Made by a program: the position numbers and the translations under genes | Assembly: GCA_900318465.1 (NCBI GenBank) | Contig: ONKQ01000047.1 | Span: forward strand, 1-37,814 | Length of the DNA stretch: 37,814 nucleotides | Source of the DNA: an uncultured Bacteroidales bacterium | GTDB lineage: Bacteria > Bacteroidota > Bacteroidia > Bacteroidales > F082 | Reading direction: 5' to 3' | Shown: piece by piece, positions 27,186-34,524 of the stretch | Layout of the letters: every line of letters starts with the position of its first letter | How positions within the stretch are numbered: the stretch's first letter is position 1 | The notes under the pieces: generated by a model | The model's database searches: none | What the model saw: the letters and a program-made list of their open reading frames with translations, nothing else | What the model was told of the DNA's origin: nothing

Positions 27186-28487
27186 TTATAGATCAATTTG
27201 AGGAACGGCACCAAAATTACCTTGATTGTAGGCCTTTTGAATTGAAGACAGGCGATTCAAGCCCCGGAATTCGGCTAAGGAATAGACATCCGTATGCCCA
27301 GAATCCAGTTTTTCTGTGAACCAAACACTGTCTTTGCGGAAGATGCGTTGATCGTTCTGTTTTGATATATCATTCAACAAGGGATCGTAGTGTGTGGTGA
27401 TAATCAACTGAGAACGAGACTTCTTTCTAAGAAAATCTAAAAGTATAAACCTTAGCAGTTGTGGGTGTAAAGAATTTTCCACCTCATCAATAGCTAAAAA
27501 CGCATTGTTTTGTTGAGCATAATAAATGGCTGTTTCAATACCAAAAGTACGACGCGTACCCAATGATTCCAAATCTTTTGGAAGATAAAACTTCGACATT
27601 TTGTTCTGTATGGTAACGGTGTGTTCAAACAATGTGTCATAGCGAGCAAGCGTCTTCTCTTTTCTCATCCTATCTTTCTCAGAAGCAGGAAGCGTTTCAT
27701 CATTCAAGAACGAATTCAGATATTGTTCTGGTATTGCTTCCGTGACAATATCTGTTTTGACATCTGTAATATTAAAATCAGCTTGCTTAAGAAATCCTAG
27801 GAGATGTGCTTTCAAACGGGCGTCATTAGTCATTTGGCGCTCGGCGTATTCAAACAATGCAGTTTCGGGTACAATAACAGGCATGATCTGGCCTAACAGG
27901 CATTGCTTAGCCGCGTCAATCTCGGGAAGGGAGACATTCACTTTATTGCGAGCGGCAAAAAATGACATGTTTTTAAGACACTCTACAGAGATTTTCTCCT
28001 TTTCTATGGCACTGATTTTTACAGGGGCACCAAAATGGATAATTGACTGTCCGTTTTCTAACACACGGTCAAAAAGCATTGTAGGCTGTACGCTGTTATA
28101 AATAAACAACTTTTCGAGAAGGACAGCGTGTTTGTCTATAACAAGTTGGTACCAATATTTTGTGTTTCCAACATAAAAAACAAGTCCAAACTCAGAAGGT
28201 TTGTTGGGCGTTTCATGATCTAATAGGAAAGGGACCGTTTCAGTCCCCATATCCACAGATTGTGGAAGCTCTCGCCAAAAAGAGCCAAGGAACCTAAAAA
28301 CAGATAAAAGATTGGACTTCCCCGAAGCATTGGCGCCATACACCATGGCAAATCTCAAAAGGCGAACACCTGGAGCGACTTCAAACACCTGATATTCATC
28401 AGCAAAGGTGTCTTTAGTGGCCTCGAAACTAAACGTCACCTCATCCTTGAATGAAAGGAAATTCTTTATTTTCAGTTCCTGTATCAT
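27186..28487 (-). CDS. rloA: RloA-like AAA family ATPase
   Basis: This is an SMC/ABC-like AAA ATPase of 433 residues. It starts IKNFLSFKDEVTFSFEA, typical of this class, with Walker A GANASGKS (51-58) directly after a beta strand, Walker B IDEVENSLHP (from 333) and the switch histidine in TTHYDPLL (about 366). The insertion between the two halves is large, as in OLD-family and Rlo ATPases. The gene precedes the rloB-like gene by 2 bases, so the proteins are probably made as partners. The -7 element at 28513-28520 would let rloA, rloB and hsdR be transcribed independently of hsdM. It is more AT-rich than hsdR or hsdM, consistent with separate acquisition. Confidence 0.87.
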   Translation of the reverse strand: MIQELKIKNFLSFKDEVTFSFEATKDTFADEYQVFEVAPGVRLLRFAMVYGANASGKSNLLSVFRFLGSFWRELPQSVDMGTETVPFLLDHETPNKPSEFGLVFYVGNTKYWYQLVIDKHAVLLEKLFIYNSVQPTMLFDRVLENGQSIIHFGAPVKISAIEKEKISVECLKNMSFFAARNKVNVSLPEIDAAKQCLLGQIMPVIVPETALFEYAERQMTNDARLKAHLLGFLKQADFNITDVKTDIVTEAIPEQYLNSFLNDETLPASEKDRMRKEKTLARYDTLFEHTVTIQNKMSKFYLPKDLESLGTRRTFGIETAIYYAQQNNAFLAIDEVENSLHPQLLRFILLDFLRKKSRSQLIITTHYDPLLNDISKQNDQRIFRKDSVWFTEKLDSGHTDVYSLAEFRGLNRLSSIQKAYNQGNFGAVPQIDL

Positions 28488-28512
28488 TTCGTTTTTTCAT
28501 TCTTATACGCTG

Positions 28513-28520
28513 CAAATATA
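28513..28520 (-). promoter_or_regulatory. -7 promoter element for rloA-rloB-hsdR
   Basis: It reads TATATTTG on the minus strand, a perfect match, about 25 bases upstream of the rloA ATG. It lies in the 121-base AT-rich gap after the RAYT gene. No -33 element is evident. Confidence 0.6.
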
Positions 28521-28608
28521 GAATAAAATCGGATATTAAAGCATTTTATTTTCGATTTTTGATAATTTTATGCAGATTCTTGAAATAAATCATCATCCTC
28601 ATATTGAT

Positions 28609-29247
28609 TTATAAATTTTCCTCCCATTCTATTGGATTACGAATGATATAATCGGAAATGTGTCGATATTCTGTTTCGTTTCGAATGATATGGTCGTGGT
28701 AATTCGATTGCCACAGAGGATTGTTTTTGTTGAATTTCGCCATTGCCACATTGTTCGAATCAATCCAATCGTCAATCCGTTTGATGGTTGACGATTTGAA
28801 ACCGGCCACGAATGACGATATTGATTTGGGTTGGCGTTGGAATTGGGGTTGGGGTTGGGGTAGAGACGCACGGCCGTGCGTCTCTACACGGTCGTGCGTC
28901 CCAACATGGTCGTACATTCCAACATGGCCGGAACATTCGCATTTCAATTTGTCCAATATCACAATGGCATGTAAATGGTCGGGCATCAAAACAAATTCGC
29001 CCAAAAACAATTCCTCGCGCAATTCGAATGATTTGAAAAATTCATCATAAACAATTTGCCCCAAATCGTTCAATATCATTTCGCCGTTTTTGATTTCACC
29101 GAACAACCTATTACGCCCAGCGGTGACAATGGTGATGTAATAATGCCCGCTGCTGGCATAATCCCATCCCCGCAAACGATTTGACGGTATTCTGTATTTA
29201 TTTTGGAATTTCTCTGTCATAAAATTATCATTATTTTTCATTGCCAT
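28609..29247 (-). CDS. REP-associated tyrosine transposase (RAYT, Y1_Tnp HUH family)
   Basis: RAYTs are single-strand HUH endonucleases related to the IS200/IS605 transposase, acting on REP palindromes that begin with GTAG. Visible motifs are YASSGHYYITIVTAGR, the HUH-type MPDHLHAIVI, and the C-terminal LWQSNYHDHIIRNE with the likely catalytic Tyr, then YIIRNPIEW. The start at 29247 has GAGGGA just upstream; 29241 and 29220 are alternatives, and the frame beyond 29247 is repeat-derived. About 40 residues between the HUH region and ISSFVAGFKSS are unusual. They include THDRVETHGRASL and a Pro-Gln run encoded by the palindrome and G-run at 28828-28887. The gene lies between hsdS and rloA and has no IS ends of its own. 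Confidence 0.9.
   Translation of the reverse strand: MAMKNNDNFMTEKFQNKYRIPSNRLRGWDYASSGHYYITIVTAGRNRLFGEIKNGEMILNDLGQIVYDEFFKSFELREELFLGEFVLMPDHLHAIVILDKLKCECSGHVGMYDHVGTHDRVETHGRASLPQPQPQFQRQPKSISSFVAGFKSSTIKRIDDWIDSNNVAMAKFNKNNPLWQSNYHDHIIRNETEYRHISDYIIRNPIEWEENL
28828..28887. repeat. G-rich head plus perfect 28-base GTAG palindrome inside the RAYT coding sequence
   Basis: Three GGGG runs in TTGGGG context (28845-28860, with a GGG at 28828) run straight into a perfect palindrome at 28860-28887. Its left half is GTAGAGACGCACGG and the right half is the exact complement. Degenerate half-copies follow to about 28930 (CGGTCGTGCGTC, then TGGTCGTACATTCC). The minus-strand reading frame of the transposase stays open across the whole element. 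Confidence 0.92.
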
Positions 29248-29290
29248 TCGATTCCCTCGTTTTCCCTGTAGAGAGGCACGACCGATTTTT

Positions 29291-29353
29291 GGGGTGTCGG
29301 GGTTGGGGTAGAGACGCACGGCCGTGTGTCTCTACATGGCCGTGTGTCTCTAC
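29291..29353. repeat. G-rich head plus 28-base GTAG palindrome upstream of the RAYT gene, with an extra half-copy
   Basis: Three GGGG runs (29291-29308) precede the palindrome at 29308-29335, which differs from the 28860 copy by one base (GTGT for GTGC in the right arm). A further right half (ATGGCCGTGTGTCTCTAC) follows at 29336-29353. It lies 61 bases upstream of the RAYT start in the gap after hsdS. Confidence 0.9.
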
Positions 29354-29431
29354 GATGGCACGCATAATACACAAAACCAACACCAAACAATTTTCCAACA
29401 TTTATCCGATAATTCCCCAAATCCATGTTTT

Positions 29432-30250
29432 TTATTTCCCCATCCTCGCCAATAGCAAAGACTGTAATTCAGTTAATTTCTCGTTCTCTTTTATTATCAA
29501 TTGAATATAAGACAGAAGTCTCTCTATATCTTTAGAAAATGACTTGCACTTATCATTATTAAATACCAATTCGAAATCTGAAATATCTCCTCTAACAATA
29601 TATGGAATTGAAGAACCTCTTGAACCACCCATATATTTTGTTTGAAATTCAATTTTAAGAACACAATACAAATATGACATCAAGTCTACATAATCTTTCT
29701 TAGGCAAACAAGCATATGTCCTTTGATACAAATCAAACTCTTTATCATAATAAGTGACTCTTCCTGTATAGGAACCATTTCCTGCAATTAAAGCAGCAGG
29801 ACCTTTTGCAATAAACTCATTAGAATAATATGGGGCTGGAGAGCATGAAAAGAAGCGATATTTACCTTCATTTAATGACTCATTTACATCTTTCTTTCCA
29901 GTTATTATATCACAAAACTCTCCGACTGTTCCCCTTCTCCACCCCTCCGGCAGATTCTCCTTGTCAATCCCATCCACGAACATCTTGCGGTACAAGGCCT
30001 GCGCGGTCTCTTCCAAACGGGCAATCATCTGCTCGTTGAGGCGGATGCGGCGGCTCAGCGTTTCGTATTCTTCCACAATTTCGCGCTGGCGGGAGATGGA
30101 TGGGATGGGCAACACCAAATTGCACAATTCATCCCAATCGAACACCTCACGGGCGCTGCCATGGGAATGGAAACGGGCATAACGGTCAAATTCGGGACGA
30201 CGGAACCACATCATCAAATATTCGGGCAATATTGGGGTTTGTAGACGCAC
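29432..30250 (-). CDS. hsdS: Type I restriction specificity subunit, 3' part of a broken hsdS
   Basis: HsdS reads the DNA target for the type I complex. This part begins at a GTG lying inside the palindrome at 30241-30264, so the start is probably artefactual. It holds the end of target recognition domain 1 (ILPEYLMMWFRRPEFDRYARFHSHGSAREVFDW), the central conserved helix (ISRQREIVEEYETLSRRIRLNEQMIARLEETAQALYRKMF) and recognition domain 2 (from about LPEGWRRGTVGEF). From about 29930 toward the 3' end base composition turns markedly AT-rich, suggesting a recombined second recognition domain. With the 5' part in another frame, HsdS is split into two peptides, each holding one recognition segment. 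Whether they reassemble is unknown. Confidence 0.85.
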   Translation of the reverse strand: MRLQTPILPEYLMMWFRRPEFDRYARFHSHGSAREVFDWDELCNLVLPIPSISRQREIVEEYETLSRRIRLNEQMIARLEETAQALYRKMFVDGIDKENLPEGWRRGTVGEFCDIITGKKDVNESLNEGKYRFFSCSPAPYYSNEFIAKGPAALIAGNGSYTGRVTYYDKEFDLYQRTYACLPKKDYVDLMSYLYCVLKIEFQTKYMGGSRGSSIPYIVRGDISDFELVFNNDKCKSFSKDIERLLSYIQLIIKENEKLTELQSLLLARMGK

Positions 30251-30546
30251 GGCCGTGCGTCTACTACGGATGCGATTTCAAAAACCGTATAGGCCTGTGA
30301 AATGATGGCCTCCTCTTCGTCCAACAATGCAATGGTGATTTTATCCCCGTTACGCGATGTGACAGGAACGTATGCGAATTGATTCCTTTTGATGATTTTG
30401 TACACCGACATATCCGTTCCAATTGTATTGGCAATGGAAGGAATGAATTTCTTCTCGATGCTCAGCCCAAGCAAGTTCGTCACCTTCAACTCGCTGTTGC
30501 GGACGTTCACCTCTCTGATATAGTCGCCTAACCTATTATAATCCAT
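30214..30546 (-). CDS. hsdS: Type I restriction specificity subunit, 5' part of a broken hsdS
   Basis: The ATG at 30546 (MDYNRLGDYIREVNVRN) overlaps the end of hsdM by 11 bases, the usual hsdM/hsdS arrangement, and is preferred to 30561. The protein is a normal HsdS N-terminus through IISQAYTVFEI. It then reads into the palindrome at 30241-30264 as VVDARPCVY and stops at TGA in 30214-30216 after KPQYCPNI. The continuation ILPEYLMMW expected after this point is present in another frame (29432-30250). The break therefore coincides with the palindrome. Confidence 0.85.
   Translation of the reverse strand: MDYNRLGDYIREVNVRNSELKVTNLLGLSIEKKFIPSIANTIGTDMSVYKIIKRNQFAYVPVTSRNGDKITIALLDEEEAIISQAYTVFEIASVVDARPCVYKPQYCPNI
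30241..30264. repeat. 24-base GTAG palindrome at the hsdS break
   Basis: A perfect palindrome with left half GTAGACGCACGG. It lacks the two central arm pairs AG/CT of the 28-base copies and is preceded by TTGGGGTTT (30232-30240). As 24 is a multiple of three, the frameshift in hsdS needs at least one extra base change at the junction. Confidence 0.93.
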
Positions 30547-32098
30547 AACCCAACTTATCAAAGAGTGATTTTAACTCCTGTTTACTTTCCTCTTCTTGCT
30601 TTAAGAGGCTGCTCATCTCCACTTGCAGTTCCCGCATCTTCGTGTCAAAATCAATCTGCTCGTCGCGGTTGCGGAACTCGATGTATTTGCTGGGCACGAG
30701 GCTCCAGCCTTTTTGCTCTATCTCGTCGAGCGTGGCGGAATAGCAATATTCCGGTTCGTTGTGATAAGTCTGCTCATACCCTATCCGCTGCCAGTTGTGG
30801 AAATTCTCGGCGATACGGGCAATCTGCTCTTGCGAAAACTGGATGTATTTCTTCTCAAACGGCTCACCCCATTGGCGCAAGTCGATGAAAAGCACCTCAT
30901 TCTCGCGGTCGCGGTATTTCACCATTTTGCCGTTCTGTTCCACCACACGGGCTTTCTTGTTGTGGTTCAAAATCCAAAGCGTCACGCTGATGTCGGTGGA
31001 ATAGAACATGTTGCGCGGCAAAATGACGATGGCTTCCACCAAATGGTTCTTCAACAGTTGCTTGCGGATTTCCAGTTCAGTGCCGTCACCGCTCAAAGCA
31101 CCATTGGCCAAAAGAAAACCTGCCGTGCCGTTGGCGGAGAGTTTCGAGACGATGTTGAGAATCCAGCCGTAGTTGGCGTTGCTCGTAGGCGGGACCTCAT
31201 AACCCACCCAGCGCGGGTCGTCCACCAACTCGGTCTCGGCCCGCCAAGCCTTTTGGTTGAAAGGCGGATTGGCCATGATGAAATCGGCCTTCAAAGTCTT
31301 GTGTTGGTCGTTGTGGAAGGTGTCGGCGGCCATTTCGCCCAAGTTGCAGGCAATGCCACGGATGGCGAGGTTCATCTTTGCCAGTTTGTAGGTGGTATTG
31401 GTGTATTCCTGACCGTAAACGGAGATGTCGCGCTTGTTGCCGTGGTGCGCCTCGATGAACTTCATACTCTGCACGAACATGCCGCCAGAACCACAGCAAG
31501 GGTCGTAAATCTTTCCGCGATAAGGCTCAATCATCTCGGCAATCAGGTTGACGATGCTCTTGGGCGTGTAATATTCGCCTTTGCCCTTGCCTTCGGCGAT
31601 GGCGAACTTGCCGAGGAAATACTCATACACACGGCCAATGAGGTCGTTTTCTGGGTCTTTCAGCGTGTCAATCTTGTTGATTTCATCAAGCAAGGCGGCG
31701 AGTTTGGTGCGGTCGAGCGACAAACCCGCGTAATAGTTGTTCGGCAGGGCACCTTTCAAGGTTGGATTGCTTTCTTCCACCTTGGCCAAAGCCTTGTCAA
31801 TCTTGATGGCGAGGTCGTTTTGCTTGGCGTTCTCAATCAGGAAATCCCAACGGCTCTCAGGCTCCAAGTAAAAGACATTCTTGGCATTATAGAAAACAGG
31901 ATTGTCGGCAAAAGCCTCCTTGCCTTCCTCTATGAGTTCCTTTCGACGCTCCGCAAAGCGGTCGTTGGCGTATTTCAGGAAGATTAGGCTTAATACAACA
32001 TGCTTATATTCAGACGGTTCCACAGAGCCGCGCAATTTGTTCGCCGACTCCCACAAGGATTCCTCGATGGACTTTTCTTTTGTCAAGGTTTTGGCCAT
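30536..32098 (-). CDS. hsdM: Type I restriction-modification methyltransferase subunit M
   Basis: HsdM transfers the methyl group from SAM to adenine within the site chosen by HsdS. The 520-residue protein has the HsdM N-terminal helical domain (ESLWESANKLRGSVEPSEYKHVVLSLIFLKYANDRF), the SAM motif DPCCGSGG (199-206) and the N6-adenine motif NPPF (277-280). These are intact and the length is normal. It is the first gene of the island, with a -7 element at 32122-32129, and overlaps hsdS by 11 bases. With hsdS broken, host methylation may be lost or changed, an important point given that hsdR looks whole. Confidence 0.96.
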   Translation of the reverse strand: MAKTLTKEKSIEESLWESANKLRGSVEPSEYKHVVLSLIFLKYANDRFAERRKELIEEGKEAFADNPVFYNAKNVFYLEPESRWDFLIENAKQNDLAIKIDKALAKVEESNPTLKGALPNNYYAGLSLDRTKLAALLDEINKIDTLKDPENDLIGRVYEYFLGKFAIAEGKGKGEYYTPKSIVNLIAEMIEPYRGKIYDPCCGSGGMFVQSMKFIEAHHGNKRDISVYGQEYTNTTYKLAKMNLAIRGIACNLGEMAADTFHNDQHKTLKADFIMANPPFNQKAWRAETELVDDPRWVGYEVPPTSNANYGWILNIVSKLSANGTAGFLLANGALSGDGTELEIRKQLLKNHLVEAIVILPRNMFYSTDISVTLWILNHNKKARVVEQNGKMVKYRDRENEVLFIDLRQWGEPFEKKYIQFSQEQIARIAENFHNWQRIGYEQTYHNEPEYCYSATLDEIEQKGWSLVPSKYIEFRNRDEQIDFDTKMRELQVEMSSLLKQEEESKQELKSLFDKLGYGL

Positions 32099-32121
32099 AG
32101 CTTACCATTTATGATAGGTAG

Positions 32122-32129
32122 CAAAAATA
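32122..32129 (-). promoter_or_regulatory. -7 promoter element of hsdM
   Basis: It reads TATTTTTG on the minus strand, a perfect match, about 23 bases before the hsdM ATG, in the 50-base gap after ogt. Confidence 0.6.
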
Positions 32130-32148
32130 CAAAAAAATTAAAAGCGCA

Positions 32149-32637
32149 TCACCTCAATTCTTTATTTTCCATCTCCAACATCCACCGTTTCCGCTCCAAA
32201 CCGCCGCCATAGCCCGTGAGTGAGCCGTCAGCTCCTATCACACGATGACAGGGAATGATGATACCGATGGGATTGCGCCCCACTGCTCCACCGATGGCTT
32301 GCGCCGACATGGTTGGAGAAATTTGTCGGGCAACGTCACCGTATGACATTGTTTTTCCGTAAGGTATGGTGACAAGGATTTCCCAAACCCGCTGCTGGAA
32401 TGGCGTTCCTTTCGGTGCCAATTGTGGAGTGAAATCGGGCTTCTTGCCTGCAAAATACATATCAAGCCAGCGACGGGTTTCATCGAAAACGGGCAACATT
32501 GTCGTTGCGGATGTCACGTCCGCAAAACGAGGTTCCCGCCTCGTCCCATCAAACCAAAGGGCGGTAAGGGCTTGGCCGTCGGAGGCCATCGTCATACCGC
32601 CCAATGGGGAATCGTAATGTGCAGTGAAGCAGGTCAT
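32149..32637 (-). CDS. ogt: Methylated-DNA-protein cysteine methyltransferase
   Basis: This suicide enzyme removes O6-alkyl groups from guanine onto its own cysteine. The active site IIPCHRVIGADGSLTGYGGGLERK has Cys130; the DNA-binding part FQQRVWEILVTIPYGKTMSYGDVARQ is also clear. The 162-residue length is normal. Residues about 32-46 (TRREPRFADVTSATT) replace a family linker and are encoded by two hairpins at 32505-32544. The ATG overlaps the stop of the upstream lipoprotein gene (ATGA), so translation is coupled to it. Assignment of family is firm; ogt rather than ada/MGMT naming is conventional. Confidence 0.94.
   Translation of the reverse strand: MTCFTAHYDSPLGGMTMASDGQALTALWFDGTRREPRFADVTSATTMLPVFDETRRWLDMYFAGKKPDFTPQLAPKGTPFQQRVWEILVTIPYGKTMSYGDVARQISPTMSAQAIGGAVGRNPIGIIIPCHRVIGADGSLTGYGGGLERKRWMLEMENKELR
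32505..32544. repeat. Double-hairpin repeat read in frame inside ogt
   Basis: The first hairpin (32505-32525) has arms TTGCGGATGT and ACGTCCGCAA around one base, with one G-T pair. The second (32527-32544) has arms ACGAGG and CCTCGT around TTCCCG. Both lie within the coding sequence, in a stretch that varies between family members. They resemble a REP-type pair unrelated to the GTAG palindromes. Confidence 0.85.
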
Positions 32638-33263
32638 TGCGGCAGTTCCACTGCTGGCCAGCCAAAGTCTTGGAGCACCTTTGCCGACAGATTGTGCTTC
32701 TTCACATAGTCAGCGGTGATTTGCTTCCTCTTTTCTTCGCGTCTCACTTGGTCGTTGTTAATTTCTTGAAAAGCATCAAACTTTTCGCCGAAAATCTTTT
32801 TGGCCGTAGGCAAATTGTCGGCACCGTCGGCCACGGCATCGAAGCTTGTCACCTCAAAGCCATTTTCGGTCTTTTTCACGTGCATCAGGCCGGGATGGCT
32901 GCCGCCCGAAACGGTCTTCAGCGTGTCACCCGACTGTTCATAATTGAAGACCCAAAAATCGCCCCAAACCAGAATGTCGTCCGGATTGCTTTCGTCCATA
33001 CTGACCACGTAAACGCAAGGAACACACACGTCGCCTTGGCTATAATCCTTGCCGATTTGGCTCACCAAATAGTCGTCAATGGCGGTGAAGCAAGTCGGTT
33101 TTTCGACCACTTTTTCGGCTACTTCGGCCTCAGGTTGAGCTGGCGTTTCGGTTTGCGCTTTGTTCTCGGTTTGCTTGGCGGTCTTGTTTCCGCAGCTTGT
33201 CATGCTCGCGCCGCAAAACACAAGTACGGCGGCTAACATCCACATTTTCATTGATTTGTTCAT
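32634..33263 (-). CDS. Uncharacterised lipoprotein
   Basis: The 209-residue protein has a lipoprotein signal (lipobox SMTSC, near residue 24) and an Ala/Glu/Gln-rich linker (about 26-56). A folded domain follows, starting TCFTAIDDYLVSQIGKDYSQGDVCVPCVYVV. I do not recognise the domain. Aromatic stretches such as DILVWGDFWVFNYE suggest a small beta-rich periplasmic or surface domain. It is the first gene of an operon with ogt (ATGA overlap). Promoter at 33296-33325. A role with DNA repair is not implied by the overlap alone. Confidence 0.75.
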   Translation of the reverse strand: MNKSMKMWMLAAVLVFCGASMTSCGNKTAKQTENKAQTETPAQPEAEVAEKVVEKPTCFTAIDDYLVSQIGKDYSQGDVCVPCVYVVSMDESNPDDILVWGDFWVFNYEQSGDTLKTVSGGSHPGLMHVKKTENGFEVTSFDAVADGADNLPTAKKIFGEKFDAFQEINNDQVRREEKRKQITADYVKKHNLSAKVLQDFGWPAVELPQ

Positions 33264-33295
33264 TTTATTTACGTTTTAGGAATTACATGATGCGG

Positions 33296-33325
33296 CAAAG
33301 GTACGGGATATTCCTCAATCGGCAA
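33296..33325 (-). promoter_or_regulatory. Promoter of lipoprotein-ogt operon
   Basis: Minus-strand -7 element TACCTTTG (33296-33303) with TTG (33323-33325) 19 bases upstream. Confidence 0.65.
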
Positions 33326-33341
33326 AACTAAAATCACGGTT

Positions 33342-34502
33342 TCATTTCTCTAACCACCCCAAACCGAAGTTGTAGAACACCATCGAGTAGCCTAACGTGT
33401 CGCCGTCGGATTCCTCCACATAGAGGCCGATGCTGTGGTCGGGCAGGATGCAGAGCGACGAATAGGCGGCATCGTAGGGCACAATGCACTTGCTCACGGG
33501 CCAAGTCTGGCCTTCGTCGTAACTGACATACACCGTCACCTTCTCGCGGCGGTCTGGACCTGGCAGAGAATGAAGCAGAATATTCTTCTCAGCACCCTCA
33601 TTCACAGACGAATAACGGATAATGTCGCCATTGCATGCCGTGGCTACAAGGTCAGGCCAAGCGGAGGTTTCGGGCTGCCAAGTGAGGCCGCCGTCATTGG
33701 AAATGTTGTACCATCGCTCGCCTTCGTGACGAATGCTCATCAGGATACGGCCATCGGCCAGTTCAACGACTTTGGCTTCATCGCCTCGCTGGGAGGCACG
33801 ACCCGAAATGTGCCAAGTTTCGCCGTTGTCGTCGCTGTAAACCACATAGTTGCAGGCCGCCCATGCTTCGGTGTCGCGCACAGCGAGAACGAACATAATG
33901 CGGCCCGTGGAAGTCATCAGGCCGTTGCCCGAGGCAAAGAAGGCCGACCACCAAGTGCGGCTCACCTCGTTTTGGCACTTCGCGCCATACAATTCATCAG
34001 TGATGTCTTTGGGTTGCGTCCATGTCTGGCCGTTGTCGTAACTCCTTGCAATATAGGTTCGTTGCGGGTTTTCGGGCCGACCTTGCCAAAAGCCGGTTCC
34101 GCCCACGAAAGCCGCCAAGAGGCCGCCTTCATCGTGGGTGTGTACCAAGGCGCAGTCGCCGAAGCCCTTCCCCACCCCTTGGCCTTCAACAAGGGTGTAA
34201 GGCTTGCTCCAAGTGCGACCGCCGTCGGTGCTTCTATTAATCAGAATGTCAATGTCTTCGGGCAGGTCGTCGATGTTGTGTTTCCGCTTGTCGGTGGCCA
34301 CCACGAGCGAGCCGTCCTTAGCGGTGATGATGGCCGGAATGCGGTAATTCCTTGAGCCGTAGTCGCCAGGGCGGTAAAGCACCGTGCGGGTGATTATGGT
34401 ATCGGAAACGGGTTCTGATTGTTGTTCGGATTTGTTCGTGTTGCCGCATGAGGCCAAAATCAGGCTCAATACAAGGACAATGAAAAAGTTAATTTGCTTC
34501 AT
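33342..34502 (-). CDS. Exo-alpha-sialidase-like lipoprotein (BNR repeats, GH33 type)
   Basis: The 386-residue protein has a lipobox LASC (16-19) and so is membrane-anchored. A sialidase fold is shown by YRIPAII (residues 53-59, with the Arg triad member), VVATDKR and five Asp-box sequences: STDGGRTW, SYDNGQTW, SDDNGETW, SNDGGLTW and SYDEGQTW. Further Arg residues lie in SIRHEGERWYN and near the end. Sialidases of this type free terminal sialic acid from host glycans, which fits a host-associated lifestyle. No sialic acid uptake or catabolism gene is in this window. It is a single gene with its own -7 element. Confidence 0.9.
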   Translation of the reverse strand: MKQINFFIVLVLSLILASCGNTNKSEQQSEPVSDTIITRTVLYRPGDYGSRNYRIPAIITAKDGSLVVATDKRKHNIDDLPEDIDILINRSTDGGRTWSKPYTLVEGQGVGKGFGDCALVHTHDEGGLLAAFVGGTGFWQGRPENPQRTYIARSYDNGQTWTQPKDITDELYGAKCQNEVSRTWWSAFFASGNGLMTSTGRIMFVLAVRDTEAWAACNYVVYSDDNGETWHISGRASQRGDEAKVVELADGRILMSIRHEGERWYNISNDGGLTWQPETSAWPDLVATACNGDIIRYSSVNEGAEKNILLHSLPGPDRREKVTVYVSYDEGQTWPVSKCIVPYDAAYSSLCILPDHSIGLYVEESDGDTLGYSMVFYNFGLGWLEK

Positions 34503-34524
34503 ATTCGATTCGTTTTTAGAATTT

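Noticed and set aside
29238-29426. A 62-codon minus-strand open frame with RDTRPC repeats upstream of the RAYT gene
   Set aside because: Much of it is the GTAG palindrome and its half-copy read in one frame; it overlaps the RAYT start and shows no family features.
30623-31987. A 454-codon plus-strand open frame opposite hsdM
   Set aside because: It is the antisense shadow of a well-supported methyltransferase gene and has no recognisable protein features.
32505-32544. The ogt hairpins as a terminator
   Set aside because: They lie inside an intact coding sequence and have no T run.
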